A DNA stretch of 61,340 bases, from contig NZ_JNWZ01000065.1 of NCBI RefSeq assembly GCF_000716545.1, positions 1-61,340 of the forward strand, read 5' to 3'. This document shows, piece by piece, positions 40,329 to 49,100 of the stretch. Position numbers and translations under genes: made by a program. The notes beneath the pieces are model-generated. The model was not told the DNA's origin. It did no database searches and saw nothing but the letters and a program-made list of their open reading frames with translations. The stretch is from Kitasatospora phosalacinea. Lineage in GTDB: Bacteria; Actinomycetota; Actinomycetes; Streptomycetales; Streptomycetaceae. Position 1 is the first letter of the stretch; each line of letters opens with the position of its first letter.

Positions 40329-41096
40329 GTGTCCGAATCCCTGCCCGAATCCCCGTCCGGGTCGCAGCCCGGGTCGCAGCCCGGATCGCTGTCCGGCCGC
40401 CGCCTGGTCGTCGTCGGCGCCGGGTCCCGCACCGGCCGGCACCTCGCCCGCGCGGCCTCCGCCGCCGGGGCGGAACTGGTCCTGGCCGGGCCCGACCCGC
40501 GCAAGCTGGAGCTGACCGCCGCCGAACTGGCCGGCCCGTCCACCGTGCTGCCCGTCGACCTCACCGAGGAGTCCTCCGTCAAGGCGCTGGCCGACCGGCT
40601 CGGACGCTTCGACCACTTGGTGTCCACCGCCGGACTTCCCGCGAACGGGCCGCTCGCCGAATTGGAACTCGCCGACGTGCGAAGGGCGTTCGACGCCAAG
40701 GTGATCGGGCCGCTGCTGCTCGCCAAGCACCTGGCCGGGCAGATCGCCGAGGGCGGTTCGCTCACCTTCTTCTCCGGCGTCGCCGCCTGGCGCCCCGCCC
40801 CCGCCCGCACCGTGATGGCGACCACCAACGGCGCCCTGGCCTTCCTGGTGCAGGCCCTCGCCGTGGAGATCGCCCCCGTCCGGGTCAACGCGATCTCCCC
40901 GGGCATCGTCGACACCGGCTCCTGGGACGGGCTCGGTGCCGACAAGGACGCCTTCCTGGCCGCCGTCGCCGCCCGCAACCCCGCCCGCCGCGTCGGCACC
41001 CCCGACGACCTGGTCAAGGCCGTCCTGCACGCCATCGACAACCCGTACGTCACCGGCACCGTCCTGCACGTGGACGGCGGCGGCCGCCTGGTCTGA
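40329..41096 (+). CDS. Short-chain dehydrogenase/reductase
   Basis: 255 aa from GTG at 40329 with AGGAG upstream. After a Ser/Pro/Gly-rich leader with two GSQP repeats, the Rossmann motif reads VVVGAGSRTGRHLARA (a variant of TGxxxGxG). The NNAG-like motif is STAGLPANGP. The catalytic Tyr position is atypical: the usual YxxxK is not evident; ARTVMATTNGALAFLVQALAVE stands where Y-x3-K would be, so activity may be altered. The C-terminus has ISPGIVDTG and the closing TGTVLHVDGGGRLV. Probably the regulatory target of the divergent LysR gene. Confidence 0.85.
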   Translation: MSESLPESPSGSQPGSQPGSLSGRRLVVVGAGSRTGRHLARAASAAGAELVLAGPDPRKLELTAAELAGPSTVLPVDLTEESSVKALADRLGRFDHLVSTAGLPANGPLAELELADVRRAFDAKVIGPLLLAKHLAGQIAEGGSLTFFSGVAAWRPAPARTVMATTNGALAFLVQALAVEIAPVRVNAISPGIVDTGSWDGLGADKDAFLAAVAARNPARRVGTPDDLVKAVLHAIDNPYVTGTVLHVDGGGRLV

Positions 41097-41145
41097 CCCC
41101 GCCGGCTCGACCCCGACGCCGGCGGCAGGGTTCCGGGACCACCGC

Positions 41146-41381
41146 ATGGCGAACGGACAGCGGGTGGCCCTGGTCGCCGGAGCGGGCAGCGGCATCGGAC
41201 GGGCGACGGCACGGGCCTTCGCCGAGCAGGGCACGCGGCGCGGGTGGTGGCCGTCGGGCGGCGGCCCGAGGCGCTGGCGGCGACCAACCCGACCGCCCCC
41301 GTCCTGCTCGCCCGGGCCCTGCTGCCGCTGCTCACCGCCCTCCGCGACCGCCTGGCGGCGGCCCTCGACGTCCACGGGTGA
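41146..41381 (+). pseudogene. Short-chain dehydrogenase/reductase remnant
   Basis: ATG at 41146 starts a good SDR N-terminus: MANGQRVALVAGAGSGIGRATARAFAEQG. After residue 29 the frame shifts (the lost frame would read ARVVAVGRRPEALAAT), then jumps to NPTAPVLLARALLPLLTAL, the alpha-E helix of SDR proteins, and ends DVHG with TGA at 41379-41381. The NNAG, catalytic Tyr-Lys and C-terminal segments are gone. It is the broken remainder of a second SDR next to the intact one. Confidence 0.8.
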
Positions 41382-41403
41382 GCCCCCGGCCGCGCTCCCG
41401 CCG

Positions 41404-42156
41404 TCAGTTGCCGTAGCGCGCCGCCAGGCCGTCGAGGACGGTCTCCAGGCCGGCGGCGAAGAGTTCGTCGAAGCTGCGCTCCGCGGCCTCGACCACGCGG
41501 CGGGTGAAGGCTGGGTACTCGCCGGAGGCGATGACGCGGTGGAGGTAGGGGCCGAGGGAGGCGCGCCACTGTTCTTCGGTGGTGCCGGTGCGGCGGAGGG
41601 TCTCGCGTTCGGCGACCTCGCGGGCGGCGTGGCCGGCGACGTAGTCGCCGATGATCGAGACGGCCTCGCCGGCCAGGGTGATGTCACCGCGGGTGAGGGC
41701 GGTGGCGGCGGCGAGGGTGCGGTCGATGCGGCGCAGGGAGTTGGGGCCCAGGGCGGGGCGGGTGGACATCACGGCGCCGAGCCAGTCGTGGCGGAGCAGG
41801 GCGGCGCGCTGGCCGGTGGCGAGGGCGTGCAGGTCGGTGCGCCAGTCGCCGGTGAGGGGGGCGGGCGGGACTTCGCCGAGGACGGCGTCGGTCATCAGTT
41901 CCAGCAGTTCGCCGCGGCTCGCGACCTGGCGGTAGAGCGAGGTGGTGCCGGTGGGGACTTCGGCGGCGACCCGGCGCATCGACAGCGCGTCCAGGCCCTC
42001 CGCGTCGGCGAGCGCGACGGACGCTTCCACGATCCGGTGGACGGTGAGCGCCCGGCGGCGGGGTGCGCGCGCGGGCCGGTTCCAGACCAGCGCGGCGGGC
42101 GCGTCCCCGTCCGGGCTTGCTTGTTGCGACGGTTCCTCGATGGCCATGGCGCTCAT
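41404..42156 (-). CDS. TetR-family regulator (TetR_C1-like)
   Basis: 250 aa from ATG at 42156; ATG at 42147 is an alternative, neither has a clear ribosome-binding site. HTH: LTVHRIVEASVALADAEGLDALSMRRVAAEVPTGTTSLYRQVASRGELLELM, of the TetR type that regulates drug or monooxygenase genes. The C-terminal domain (about 90-248) is helical. Two operator-like palindromes lie between its start and the divergent monooxygenase gene, so it is very likely their repressor. Confidence 0.9.
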   Translation of the reverse strand: MSAMAIEEPSQQASPDGDAPAALVWNRPARAPRRRALTVHRIVEASVALADAEGLDALSMRRVAAEVPTGTTSLYRQVASRGELLELMTDAVLGEVPPAPLTGDWRTDLHALATGQRAALLRHDWLGAVMSTRPALGPNSLRRIDRTLAAATALTRGDITLAGEAVSIIGDYVAGHAAREVAERETLRRTGTTEEQWRASLGPYLHRVIASGEYPAFTRRVVEAAERSFDELFAAGLETVLDGLAARYGN

Positions 42157-42167
42157 GCTAGCCGTGT

Positions 42168-42203
42168 GGGTACAGTGTTCCCAACTTAGGGAACGCTGTT
42201 CCC
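42168..42203. promoter_or_regulatory. Two tandem TetR operators
   Basis: GGGTAC-AGT-GTTCCC (42168-42182) and GGGAAC-GCT-GTTCCC (42189-42203), both of the form GGGWAC-N3-GTTCCC; the second is perfect. Centres are 21 bp apart, two helical turns, so two dimers would bind the same face. They lie between the divergent TetR and monooxygenase start codons. Confidence 0.85.
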
Positions 42204-42220
42204 GAATCAAGGGGGCAACC

Positions 42221-43795
42221 ATGCCGCAGTACGTCTCCGCCCAGGTCCTGGTCGCCGGCGCCGGAACGGTCGGCCTGAGCGCCGCCGTCTTCCTGGCCGC
42301 CCGGGGCGTCGACGTCCTGGCCGTAGAACGGCTCCAGGGCCCGCAGATCCACCCCCGCGCCACCGGCGTGGGCGTGCGCACCGTCGAGATCCTGCGCGAG
42401 TTCGGCCTCGACCGGGCCGTGGACGAGGTCGCCGTCGACATGACGGCCGGCAACCTCGGCAGGATCACCGCCACCACGCTGGCCGCCGCCGGCCTCCCCG
42501 ACCGCCCGGCCGTCCGGGCCCGATCCTCCCGGGCGGAGGGCGACCGCGCCTGGACGCCCGCCCGGCTGCGCGGCACCTGCCCGCAGAACCGACTGGACTC
42601 CGTCCTGCTGCCCGCCGCCCGCGAACGCGGCGCCCGGGTCGAGTACGGCGTCGAACTGCTCTCCTTCACGCAGGACGCGGACGGCGTCACCGCCCGCCTC
42701 TCCGACGGCCGCACCGTCCGTGCCGACCACCTGATCGCCGCCGACGGCGTCCGCAGCACCGTCCGCACCGCCCTGGGCATCGGTCTCGGCGGCCCCGGCG
42801 ACCTCGGCGAACCGCTCGTCAACACGCTCTTCCGGGCCGACCTGGAGCACCTCCTCGGCCCGCACCGCTTCATCGCCGCCGAGCTCGGCGCGGGCCGCAC
42901 CCGCGGCACGCTGGTCACCCTCGACGGCCGGTACGAGTGGGTCCTGCACACCGGGGCCGGCACCGAGACGGACGCCGACCACATCCGGGCCGTCCTGGGT
43001 GCCGGGCCGGACCTGGAGGTGGAGGTCCTCAGCCGGCTGCCCTGGCGGGTGCGCGCACTGATCGCCGACCGCTTCCGCGAGGGCCGGGTGTTCCTGGTCG
43101 GCGACGCCGCCCACGCGGTGCCCCCGCTCGGCGCCTTCGGCATGAACACCGGCATCGCCGACGCCCACAACCTGGCCTGGAAACTGGCCGCGGTGCTGCG
43201 CGGCGAGGCCGGCCCCGCCCTGCTGGACAGCTACCAGGACGAGCGCCGCCCGGTCGCCGAGACCGCCCTGCGGCAGAGCGTGCTGCGCCTCACCGACCCC
43301 GCCCTGCACTGGAACCGGGGCCCGGCCGGCGCCGCGGCCAGGGCGGAGGCCGGAGCGCTGGCCGCCGAGGTGGTCCAGATCGGCTACCGCTACGACTCCG
43401 CCGCCGTGGCCGGCCCCGTCCCCGCGCTGCCCTCCACCGAGGACGTCGCCCTCGACCTCGACGGCGCTCCCGGCTCCCGGCTCCCGCACGCCTGGGTCGC
43501 CGACGGCGTCTCCACCCTCGACCTGGTCGGCGCCCGCTTCACCCTCTTCACCGAGGCCGGCGCGGAGGACGGCGGGAGCTGGCAGCGGGCCGCGGACGCG
43601 CTCGGCCTGCCCGTCCACCCGGTCACCCTGCCGCAGATCCCGGCGGGCGGCGCACTGCTGGCCCGCCCGGACGGCTTCGTCGCCTGGCGGGCCGAGGCCG
43701 GCGAGCAACGGCACCTGGGCCCGGTCCTGCGCCGGGTCCTGGGGCACGACACCCGACTGACGGACCGTCGGACCGCCGCCGCGCGCCCGGCATGA
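42221..43795 (+). CDS. FAD-dependent aromatic-type monooxygenase
   Basis: 524 aa. Rossmann FAD motif VLVAGAGTVGLSAAVFLAARGVDVLAVER near the N-terminus, the second conserved region ADHLIAADGVRSTVRTALGI, and the DG/GD motif VFLVGDAAHAVPPLGAFGMNTGIADAHNLAWKL. The C-terminal thioredoxin-like extension (about 400-520) is typical of class A polyketide-tailoring hydroxylases and antibiotic-inactivating flavoenzymes (including rifampicin/tetracycline-type). No biosynthetic cluster is next to it; with a TetR repressor it looks like an inducible detoxifying hydroxylase. Confidence 0.9.
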   Translation: MPQYVSAQVLVAGAGTVGLSAAVFLAARGVDVLAVERLQGPQIHPRATGVGVRTVEILREFGLDRAVDEVAVDMTAGNLGRITATTLAAAGLPDRPAVRARSSRAEGDRAWTPARLRGTCPQNRLDSVLLPAARERGARVEYGVELLSFTQDADGVTARLSDGRTVRADHLIAADGVRSTVRTALGIGLGGPGDLGEPLVNTLFRADLEHLLGPHRFIAAELGAGRTRGTLVTLDGRYEWVLHTGAGTETDADHIRAVLGAGPDLEVEVLSRLPWRVRALIADRFREGRVFLVGDAAHAVPPLGAFGMNTGIADAHNLAWKLAAVLRGEAGPALLDSYQDERRPVAETALRQSVLRLTDPALHWNRGPAGAAARAEAGALAAEVVQIGYRYDSAAVAGPVPALPSTEDVALDLDGAPGSRLPHAWVADGVSTLDLVGARFTLFTEAGAEDGGSWQRAADALGLPVHPVTLPQIPAGGALLARPDGFVAWRAEAGEQRHLGPVLRRVLGHDTRLTDRRTAAARPA

Positions 43796-43890
43796 ACCGC
43801 GCCCGCCCGGGTGGGCGCCGCGGGGAACGCGGCGACGGCCGGCCGGCGGGGCAGGGGCCGTGCCCGCGTCCCCCTTCCGGAAGGAACTGC

Positions 43891-44094
43891 CTAGGCCCGG
43901 GTCAGGACGGTCTCGGTCCAGCGCCGGAGCTGGGCCAGCAGGGTGGTCAGCCGGCGGACGCCGCCCGGGAAGGCGGGCAGCAGCAGGACGGCGGGCAGGC
44001 AGGCCGCCGTCACCAGGGTGACGGGCAGCAGGGCCAGGGCGACGATGACCGGGCGCTGGCAGGCGGCCAGGGCGCGGACGGCTTCGGTGAACAT
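43891..44094 (-). CDS. Small single-pass or hairpin membrane protein
   Basis: 67 aa from ATG at 44094 with AAAGG seven nt upstream. One long hydrophobic stretch (about 15-43, VIVALALLPVTLVTAACLPAVLLLPAF) that may fold as a hairpin around a central Cys, then a basic amphipathic tail. It lies divergent from the SpoIIE phosphatase (112 bp spacer). Not recognised; small ORFs of this size should be treated with caution. Confidence 0.5.
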   Translation of the reverse strand: MFTEAVRALAACQRPVIVALALLPVTLVTAACLPAVLLLPAFPGGVRRLTTLLAQLRRWTETVLTRA

Positions 44095-44206
44095 CAAGGG
44101 GCCTTTCGCTGCGGGTCGTTGCGGGTTCCCCCTACTCTTCGAGGTGGGCCGGGTGTTGCGCCAGACGCAACGGATTGCCGATGCCCGGCAACGGGGGAGG
44201 AGGGTG

Positions 44207-46465
44207 ATGACACTCGAACTGCCGGGCGGGGAGCCGGAGGTGGCGGCCTTCACCGCCTTCCTGAACCAGCTGTTCCAGACCTTCGGCGGCCTCTCGATCA
44301 CCCGGTACGCCGCCCGTTGCAACCGCGACAAGGGCAGCGTCTCGCGCTACCTGAGCGGGGCCCGGATCGCCCCGAAGGACTTCGTCGACGAGCTGCTGTG
44401 CCAAGTCGCCGAAACCACCGGCCGGTCGGTCGCGCCGGACGTCCAGGAGCACGCCCACCGGCTGCGGATGGCCGCGTTGCGGGTGCGCAACGCGGCCCGG
44501 CACGAGGTGGAGGAGCTGCGTGACCGGCTCGGCGCGGCCGAGCGCGAACTCCAGTTGGCGGGCGTCCGGGAACGGCACCTGCTGCGCTCGCTGGAGGCCA
44601 CCGAGGCCCAGGCCGCGCAGGCCGAACAGCGCTACCGGCAGCTGGAGGCCGACCGGGCGGCCGCCCGCTACGGGAGCGGCCCCGGCGATGTGGAGCGCTG
44701 GTCGGACGGGAGCGGCGCCGAGTTCGCCCGGGAGGAACTGCGGCTGCTGAAACGCGAGTTGGACCTGTTGCGGGCCGAACTCGTCCGCGCCCAGGCGTTG
44801 CGCCACGACGCCGAGGAGCAGTGCGTCCGGCTGGAGGCCAGGCTGCTCGCCGCCGAGGCCGCCATGGCCGCCCAACAAGCCCGCCACGAAAGGGAGTTCA
44901 GCTACCGGGCGGGGCTGGATTCGCCCGCCGCCGTGCTCGCCCGGGAGTTCGCCCGGACGGTCGGCACCGGGGCCGACCCGGAGACCACCGCCGCCGAGCT
45001 GTGTGCGGCGTTCGTCCCCGGCTGGGCCGCCTCGGCCGCCGTCGAGGTGCGGACCGCGTTCGTCGAGGACGAGGACTCCCCGGACGGCTGGACCCCCGAC
45101 GCCGTCATCCTGCACCGGATCGCCGCCGCCGGGGAACCGCTCGACGGCCCCGCCCGCGGCCAGGTCGCCCTGCCGCGCGAACAGGTGGAGCGCGCCCTGC
45201 GGGAGGGTGTGCCGGTGCACACCGACTCGGCCGGACAGACCGTGCTGACCGTGCCGTTGGCCGTCCGGGGCGAGGTGTTCGGCGTACTGCGGCTGCTCGG
45301 CGGTGCGGACCGGGCGGCGTACGGGCGGGCCGAGCGCGAGCTGCTGGCCGGACTGGCGGAACGCGGGGCGCTGCTGCTCGACAGCGCCCGGCTGCACCGG
45401 GCCGAGGCCCGGCTGGCGCGGGCGCTCCAGCGGTCGATGATCCCCGACACCCTGCCGGACACGCCCTGGGTGCGGCTGGCGCACCGCTTCCGGCCGGGCT
45501 GGCACCGGGACGGGGCCGGCGGCGACTGGGTCGACGCCATCCCGCTGCGCGGCAACCGGATCGCCCTGGTGGTCGGTGCCGTCCTGGGCCACGGCCTGCC
45601 CGCCGTCCAGGCGATGAGCCGGCTCCGGGCCGGCGTGCAGGCCTTCACCCTGCTGGACGTGCCCCCCGCCCAGCTGCTGCGGCACCTGGACGACCTGGCC
45701 CGGCGCCTGGGCGACGACCACCTCGCCACCTGCCTGTACGCGGTCTACGACCCGGTCGCCCGCACCTGCGAACTCGCCACGGCCGGGCACCTGCCGCCCG
45801 TCCTGCTGCACCCCGGCGGCGGCTCCGCGGAGGTCGAACTGCCCGCCGGAGCCCCGATCGGCGTCGGCGGCGTCCCGTTCACCGCCCACACCATCGAGGT
45901 GCCGGACGGCTCCGCGCTGGTGCTGTGCACCGGACGCCAGGTCGAACTGGCCGACCACTGCGCCAAGTCGACCGGCGCGGGGTGGTCGCCCGAGCAGCTC
46001 CGCGACTTCGTCCTCGAAGCGCCCGGCGCGGTGGAGCGGCGGGACGACCTCGCCGTGCTGGTCGCCGCGTTCGACGGCGCCCCACGGACGGAGGAGGCCT
46101 ACTTCGCGATGCTCCCCCGGGCTGACGAGGTGCCGCGGCTGCGCCGCCAGGTGCGGGACGAACTCTCCTCCTGGGGGCTGGAGTTCCTTGCCGACACGGC
46201 GGAGCTGCTGATCGGCGGGCTGGTCGCCGACGCGGTGGCGCTGGTGACCGGGCCGGTCTCCGTGCGCCTCGTGTGGACCGACCGGCTACTGGTCGAGATC
46301 ACCGACGACCACCGCGTCCTGCCCGTCCTGGCGGAGGTCGACCCGCTCGCGGAGGAGGGATCCGGCCGGGGCCTGCTGCTGCTGAGCAGGCTCGCCGACC
46401 GGTGGGGCGCCGAACACGAGACCTCGGGCCGGAAGGTCTGGTTCGAACTGCCGGCCCGGCCCTAG
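44207..46465 (+). CDS. SpoIIE/RsbU-like phosphatase with HTH, coiled coil, GAF and HATPase domains
   Basis: 752 aa from ATG at 44207, behind GGAGGAGGG. N-terminal XRE-like HTH (about 20-60; SITRYAARCNRDKGSVSRYLSGARIAPKDFVDELL), a long coiled coil (about 85-235), GAF-like domain (about 245-390), PP2C-type SpoIIE domain (about 410-610; GGDWVDAI, ATAGHLPPVLL, RRDDLAVLVA) and a C-terminal HATPase domain (about 625-750) resembling anti-sigma kinases. In SpoIIE phosphatases the motif DVxGHG carries a metal-binding Asp; here it reads AVLGHG, Ala in place of Asp, which could weaken catalysis. Such proteins dephosphorylate anti-anti-sigma factors and tune sigma-factor release; the partner genes are elsewhere. 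Confidence 0.85.
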   Translation: MTLELPGGEPEVAAFTAFLNQLFQTFGGLSITRYAARCNRDKGSVSRYLSGARIAPKDFVDELLCQVAETTGRSVAPDVQEHAHRLRMAALRVRNAARHEVEELRDRLGAAERELQLAGVRERHLLRSLEATEAQAAQAEQRYRQLEADRAAARYGSGPGDVERWSDGSGAEFAREELRLLKRELDLLRAELVRAQALRHDAEEQCVRLEARLLAAEAAMAAQQARHEREFSYRAGLDSPAAVLAREFARTVGTGADPETTAAELCAAFVPGWAASAAVEVRTAFVEDEDSPDGWTPDAVILHRIAAAGEPLDGPARGQVALPREQVERALREGVPVHTDSAGQTVLTVPLAVRGEVFGVLRLLGGADRAAYGRAERELLAGLAERGALLLDSARLHRAEARLARALQRSMIPDTLPDTPWVRLAHRFRPGWHRDGAGGDWVDAIPLRGNRIALVVGAVLGHGLPAVQAMSRLRAGVQAFTLLDVPPAQLLRHLDDLARRLGDDHLATCLYAVYDPVARTCELATAGHLPPVLLHPGGGSAEVELPAGAPIGVGGVPFTAHTIEVPDGSALVLCTGRQVELADHCAKSTGAGWSPEQLRDFVLEAPGAVERRDDLAVLVAAFDGAPRTEEAYFAMLPRADEVPRLRRQVRDELSSWGLEFLADTAELLIGGLVADAVALVTGPVSVRLVWTDRLLVEITDDHRVLPVLAEVDPLAEEGSGRGLLLLSRLADRWGAEHETSGRKVWFELPARP

Positions 46466-46475
46466 GCCCGACGGC

Positions 46476-48917
46476 CTACGCGCCCGGCAGGTCGGCGGGG
46501 ACCAGGAGTTGGAGGTCCTCGGTGGTGGGGGAGGGCAGCTGGGCGACCCGGGAGGCGTGTCGTTCGACCATGGTCTCGAAGACCTGGCGGGCGGTGCGGC
46601 CGTTGCCGAAGCCGACCGAGCGGTCGATGGACGTGAAGTGGGTGAGCAGCGCGGACTCGGTGGCGTCGGAGAGCCGGTACTCGTGCTCGGCGGCCTGCGC
46701 CCGGGCGATGTCGAGGAGCTCGTCGGCGGTGTAGTCGGGGAAGGTGACGGTCCGCGAGAAGCGCGAGGACAGGCCGGGGTTGGCGGCCAGGAAGCGCTCC
46801 ATCTCGGCGGTGTAGCCGGCCACGATGACCACCACCGCGTCCCGGTGGTCCTCCATCAGCTTGACCAGGGTGTCGATCGCCTCCCGGCCGAAGTCCCGGC
46901 CGCCGTCCTCGGGGGCGAGCGCGTACGCCTCGTCGATGAACAGCACGCCGCCGCGGGCCCGGTCGAAGGCGGCGGCGGTGCGGATCGCGGTGGAGCCGAT
47001 GTGCTCGCCGACCAGGTCCATCCGGGCCACCTCGACCAGGTGGCCGCGCTGCAGGACGCCCAGCGAGGCCAGGATCTCGCCGTACAGCCGGGCCACCGTG
47101 GTCTTGCCGGTGCCGGGGGCGCCGGTGAAGACCAGGTGGCGGCGCGGCGAGGGCGCCTTGAGGCCGGCCCGCTCCCGGGCCCGGCCCACCGAGATCAGGT
47201 CGATCAGGGTGCGCACCTCCTGCTTGACGGTGGCCAGACCGACCAGCGCGTCCAGTTCGGCCAGCGCCACCTCCGCCGGGCGGCAGTCCGGGATCGGGCC
47301 GATCACGGCGGCGGCGGGCAGCGCGGGCGCGGTGGTCTGGACGGCGGGGACGCGGGTGGCGGGGACGAGGGCGGCGAGCGGGGGCGCGGCGGGCCCGGGG
47401 ACGGGGGCGGGGACGGACGGGAGGGCCGGCAGCGGCGCCGCGTCGTCCGAGGTGCAGCCCTCGGCGACCGGGCCCGGCTCGGAGAACTCGAAGCCCGCCC
47501 GGGCGTTGCGCTCGGCCCGGCAGCGCACCAGCTTCGTCCGGCAGCCGTCGATCACGTGGAAGCCGAAGCCGCCGCCCTGCGAGACCCGCACCGCGTCGAA
47601 CTCGCCGCGCCCCTGCGCCGACACGTACACCCCGGCCTCGCTCGCGCCGCGCACCGTGCACTCGCGCAGCACCGGATCGGCGCCCTTGGTGACGATCACG
47701 CCGGTCGCCACGTCCGCGATCTCGCAGTCGGTGAGCAGGCCGCCCGAGCCGTGGTCGCGGAACCACAGGCCGGTGCCCGCGCCCTGGATCCGGCAGCCCG
47801 ACAGGTCGGCGGCGGCGCCGCCGCTGACCGAGACCGCCGAGGAGCGGATGTTGGTGAACGAGCAGTCCCGGACGGCCGCCGAGGAGCCCTGGTCGAGGAC
47901 GAACAGCGCGTCCGGGAGGTCGTCCAGCGAGCAGTCGGCCAGCTCCAGGGCCGCGCCGTCGCTCACCCACAGCGCCGGGTAGTCGCCCTGCGCGGAGTGG
48001 AAGCGGCAGCCCTCGGCGAGCACCTTCGTCCCGTTGTCCCAGATCGACAGCGCGCCCCGGCCGAAGCCCTGCACCGTCACCTGGCGCAGCGTCAGCTTCG
48101 CCCCGCCGCGCAGGTCCGCCGCGTTCTCCGGCACCTCGTGCACCCGGCAGGAGGTCAGTTCCAGTTCGGCGCCGGTGTCCAGGCTCAGGCCGTTGCCGGA
48201 GACCCGGTGCACCGCGCAGTCGGTCAGCCGGCCCACCGCCTGCGCCTCGGCCTGCACGCCCGAGCCGCGCACCTCGGAGACCTCGCAGCCGGTCAGTTCC
48301 GCCAGCGTCCCCGGGTCCGCCAGCAGGACGCCCGCCCCGCCGGCCCGGCGGACCTTCACCCGCTCCGCGCGCAGCCGCGAGCCCGCCAGCACCGCCAGCC
48401 CGCTCTGTCCGGCCGAGACCACCTCGCAGTCCACCAGCTCGGCCTGCGCCTGGGCGCGCAGCCGCACCCCCAGGCCGGACGGGTTCTCCACCACGCAGTT
48501 CACCAACCGGGCGCGGGCGCCGTCGGTCAGCTCCACGCCCACCGAGGACGAGGTCTCCACCCGGCAGTCGGCCAGCACCGCGCCGTCCGCGCCCGCCAGC
48601 AGCACCGCCGGGGCCGAGCGGTCCGAGCCCTCCACGACCAGGCCGCGGACGGTCGCCGCCGCGGTCACGGTCAGCGCGGTGCCGCCGCGCACGGCGCTCT
48701 CCGGCGGCGAGATCCGCACGCTGCCCGGCCCCTGCTCGGCGACCAGCGTCACCGGCTTGTCGACCAGCACCGCCTCGCGGAACGTCCCCGCGCGCACCGT
48801 CAGGGTGTCGCCGGGCTCGGCGACCTCCAGGGCCTCGCGGAGCGTCGCGTACTCCCCGCCGCGACGGCGCCAACGCGAGGCGCTGTCCTGCGTGACCCGG
48901 ACCCTGAGCTCACCCAT
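46476..48917 (-). CDS. Right-handed beta-helix protein fused to a CbxX/SpoVK-type AAA ATPase
   Basis: 813 aa. About residues 20-480 are a run of short beta-helix coils (repeats such as LTGCEVSEVRGSGVQ, LTSCRVHEVPENAAD, LSGCRIQGAGTGLWF), a Pro/Ala-rich linker (about 490-560), and a C-terminal CbxX/CfqX AAA domain: Walker A TGAPGTGKTTVARLYG, Walker B VLFIDEAYALAPE, and the SSRFSR arginine finger. AAA proteins of this clade include rubisco activases, SpoVK and EccA of type VII secretion. The beta-helix may bind polysaccharide or protein polymers and present them to the motor. Its TAG stop lies 10 nt from the phosphatase TAG in a small palindrome. It is convergent with the phosphatase gene. Confidence 0.88.
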   Translation of the reverse strand: MGELRVRVTQDSASRWRRRGGEYATLREALEVAEPGDTLTVRAGTFREAVLVDKPVTLVAEQGPGSVRISPPESAVRGGTALTVTAAATVRGLVVEGSDRSAPAVLLAGADGAVLADCRVETSSSVGVELTDGARARLVNCVVENPSGLGVRLRAQAQAELVDCEVVSAGQSGLAVLAGSRLRAERVKVRRAGGAGVLLADPGTLAELTGCEVSEVRGSGVQAEAQAVGRLTDCAVHRVSGNGLSLDTGAELELTSCRVHEVPENAADLRGGAKLTLRQVTVQGFGRGALSIWDNGTKVLAEGCRFHSAQGDYPALWVSDGAALELADCSLDDLPDALFVLDQGSSAAVRDCSFTNIRSSAVSVSGGAAADLSGCRIQGAGTGLWFRDHGSGGLLTDCEIADVATGVIVTKGADPVLRECTVRGASEAGVYVSAQGRGEFDAVRVSQGGGFGFHVIDGCRTKLVRCRAERNARAGFEFSEPGPVAEGCTSDDAAPLPALPSVPAPVPGPAAPPLAALVPATRVPAVQTTAPALPAAAVIGPIPDCRPAEVALAELDALVGLATVKQEVRTLIDLISVGRARERAGLKAPSPRRHLVFTGAPGTGKTTVARLYGEILASLGVLQRGHLVEVARMDLVGEHIGSTAIRTAAAFDRARGGVLFIDEAYALAPEDGGRDFGREAIDTLVKLMEDHRDAVVVIVAGYTAEMERFLAANPGLSSRFSRTVTFPDYTADELLDIARAQAAEHEYRLSDATESALLTHFTSIDRSVGFGNGRTARQVFETMVERHASRVAQLPSPTTEDLQLLVPADLPGA

Positions 48918-49100
48918 GGCGATCTGTCATCCCCGCCTTCGTCGGTTACGTCGTTACGCCGAGACGCTGCGCGATCGGCCCCACCGTAGCGCGCGGGGCG
49001 GACCCGGCGGACCGCCGTCCGGGTCCGGCGCCCGGTTCAACGACCGGGGCCGGGGGTGGTTCCGGGTGCGCGGAGCTGACCGGGCCCGGGCCGGACCCGG

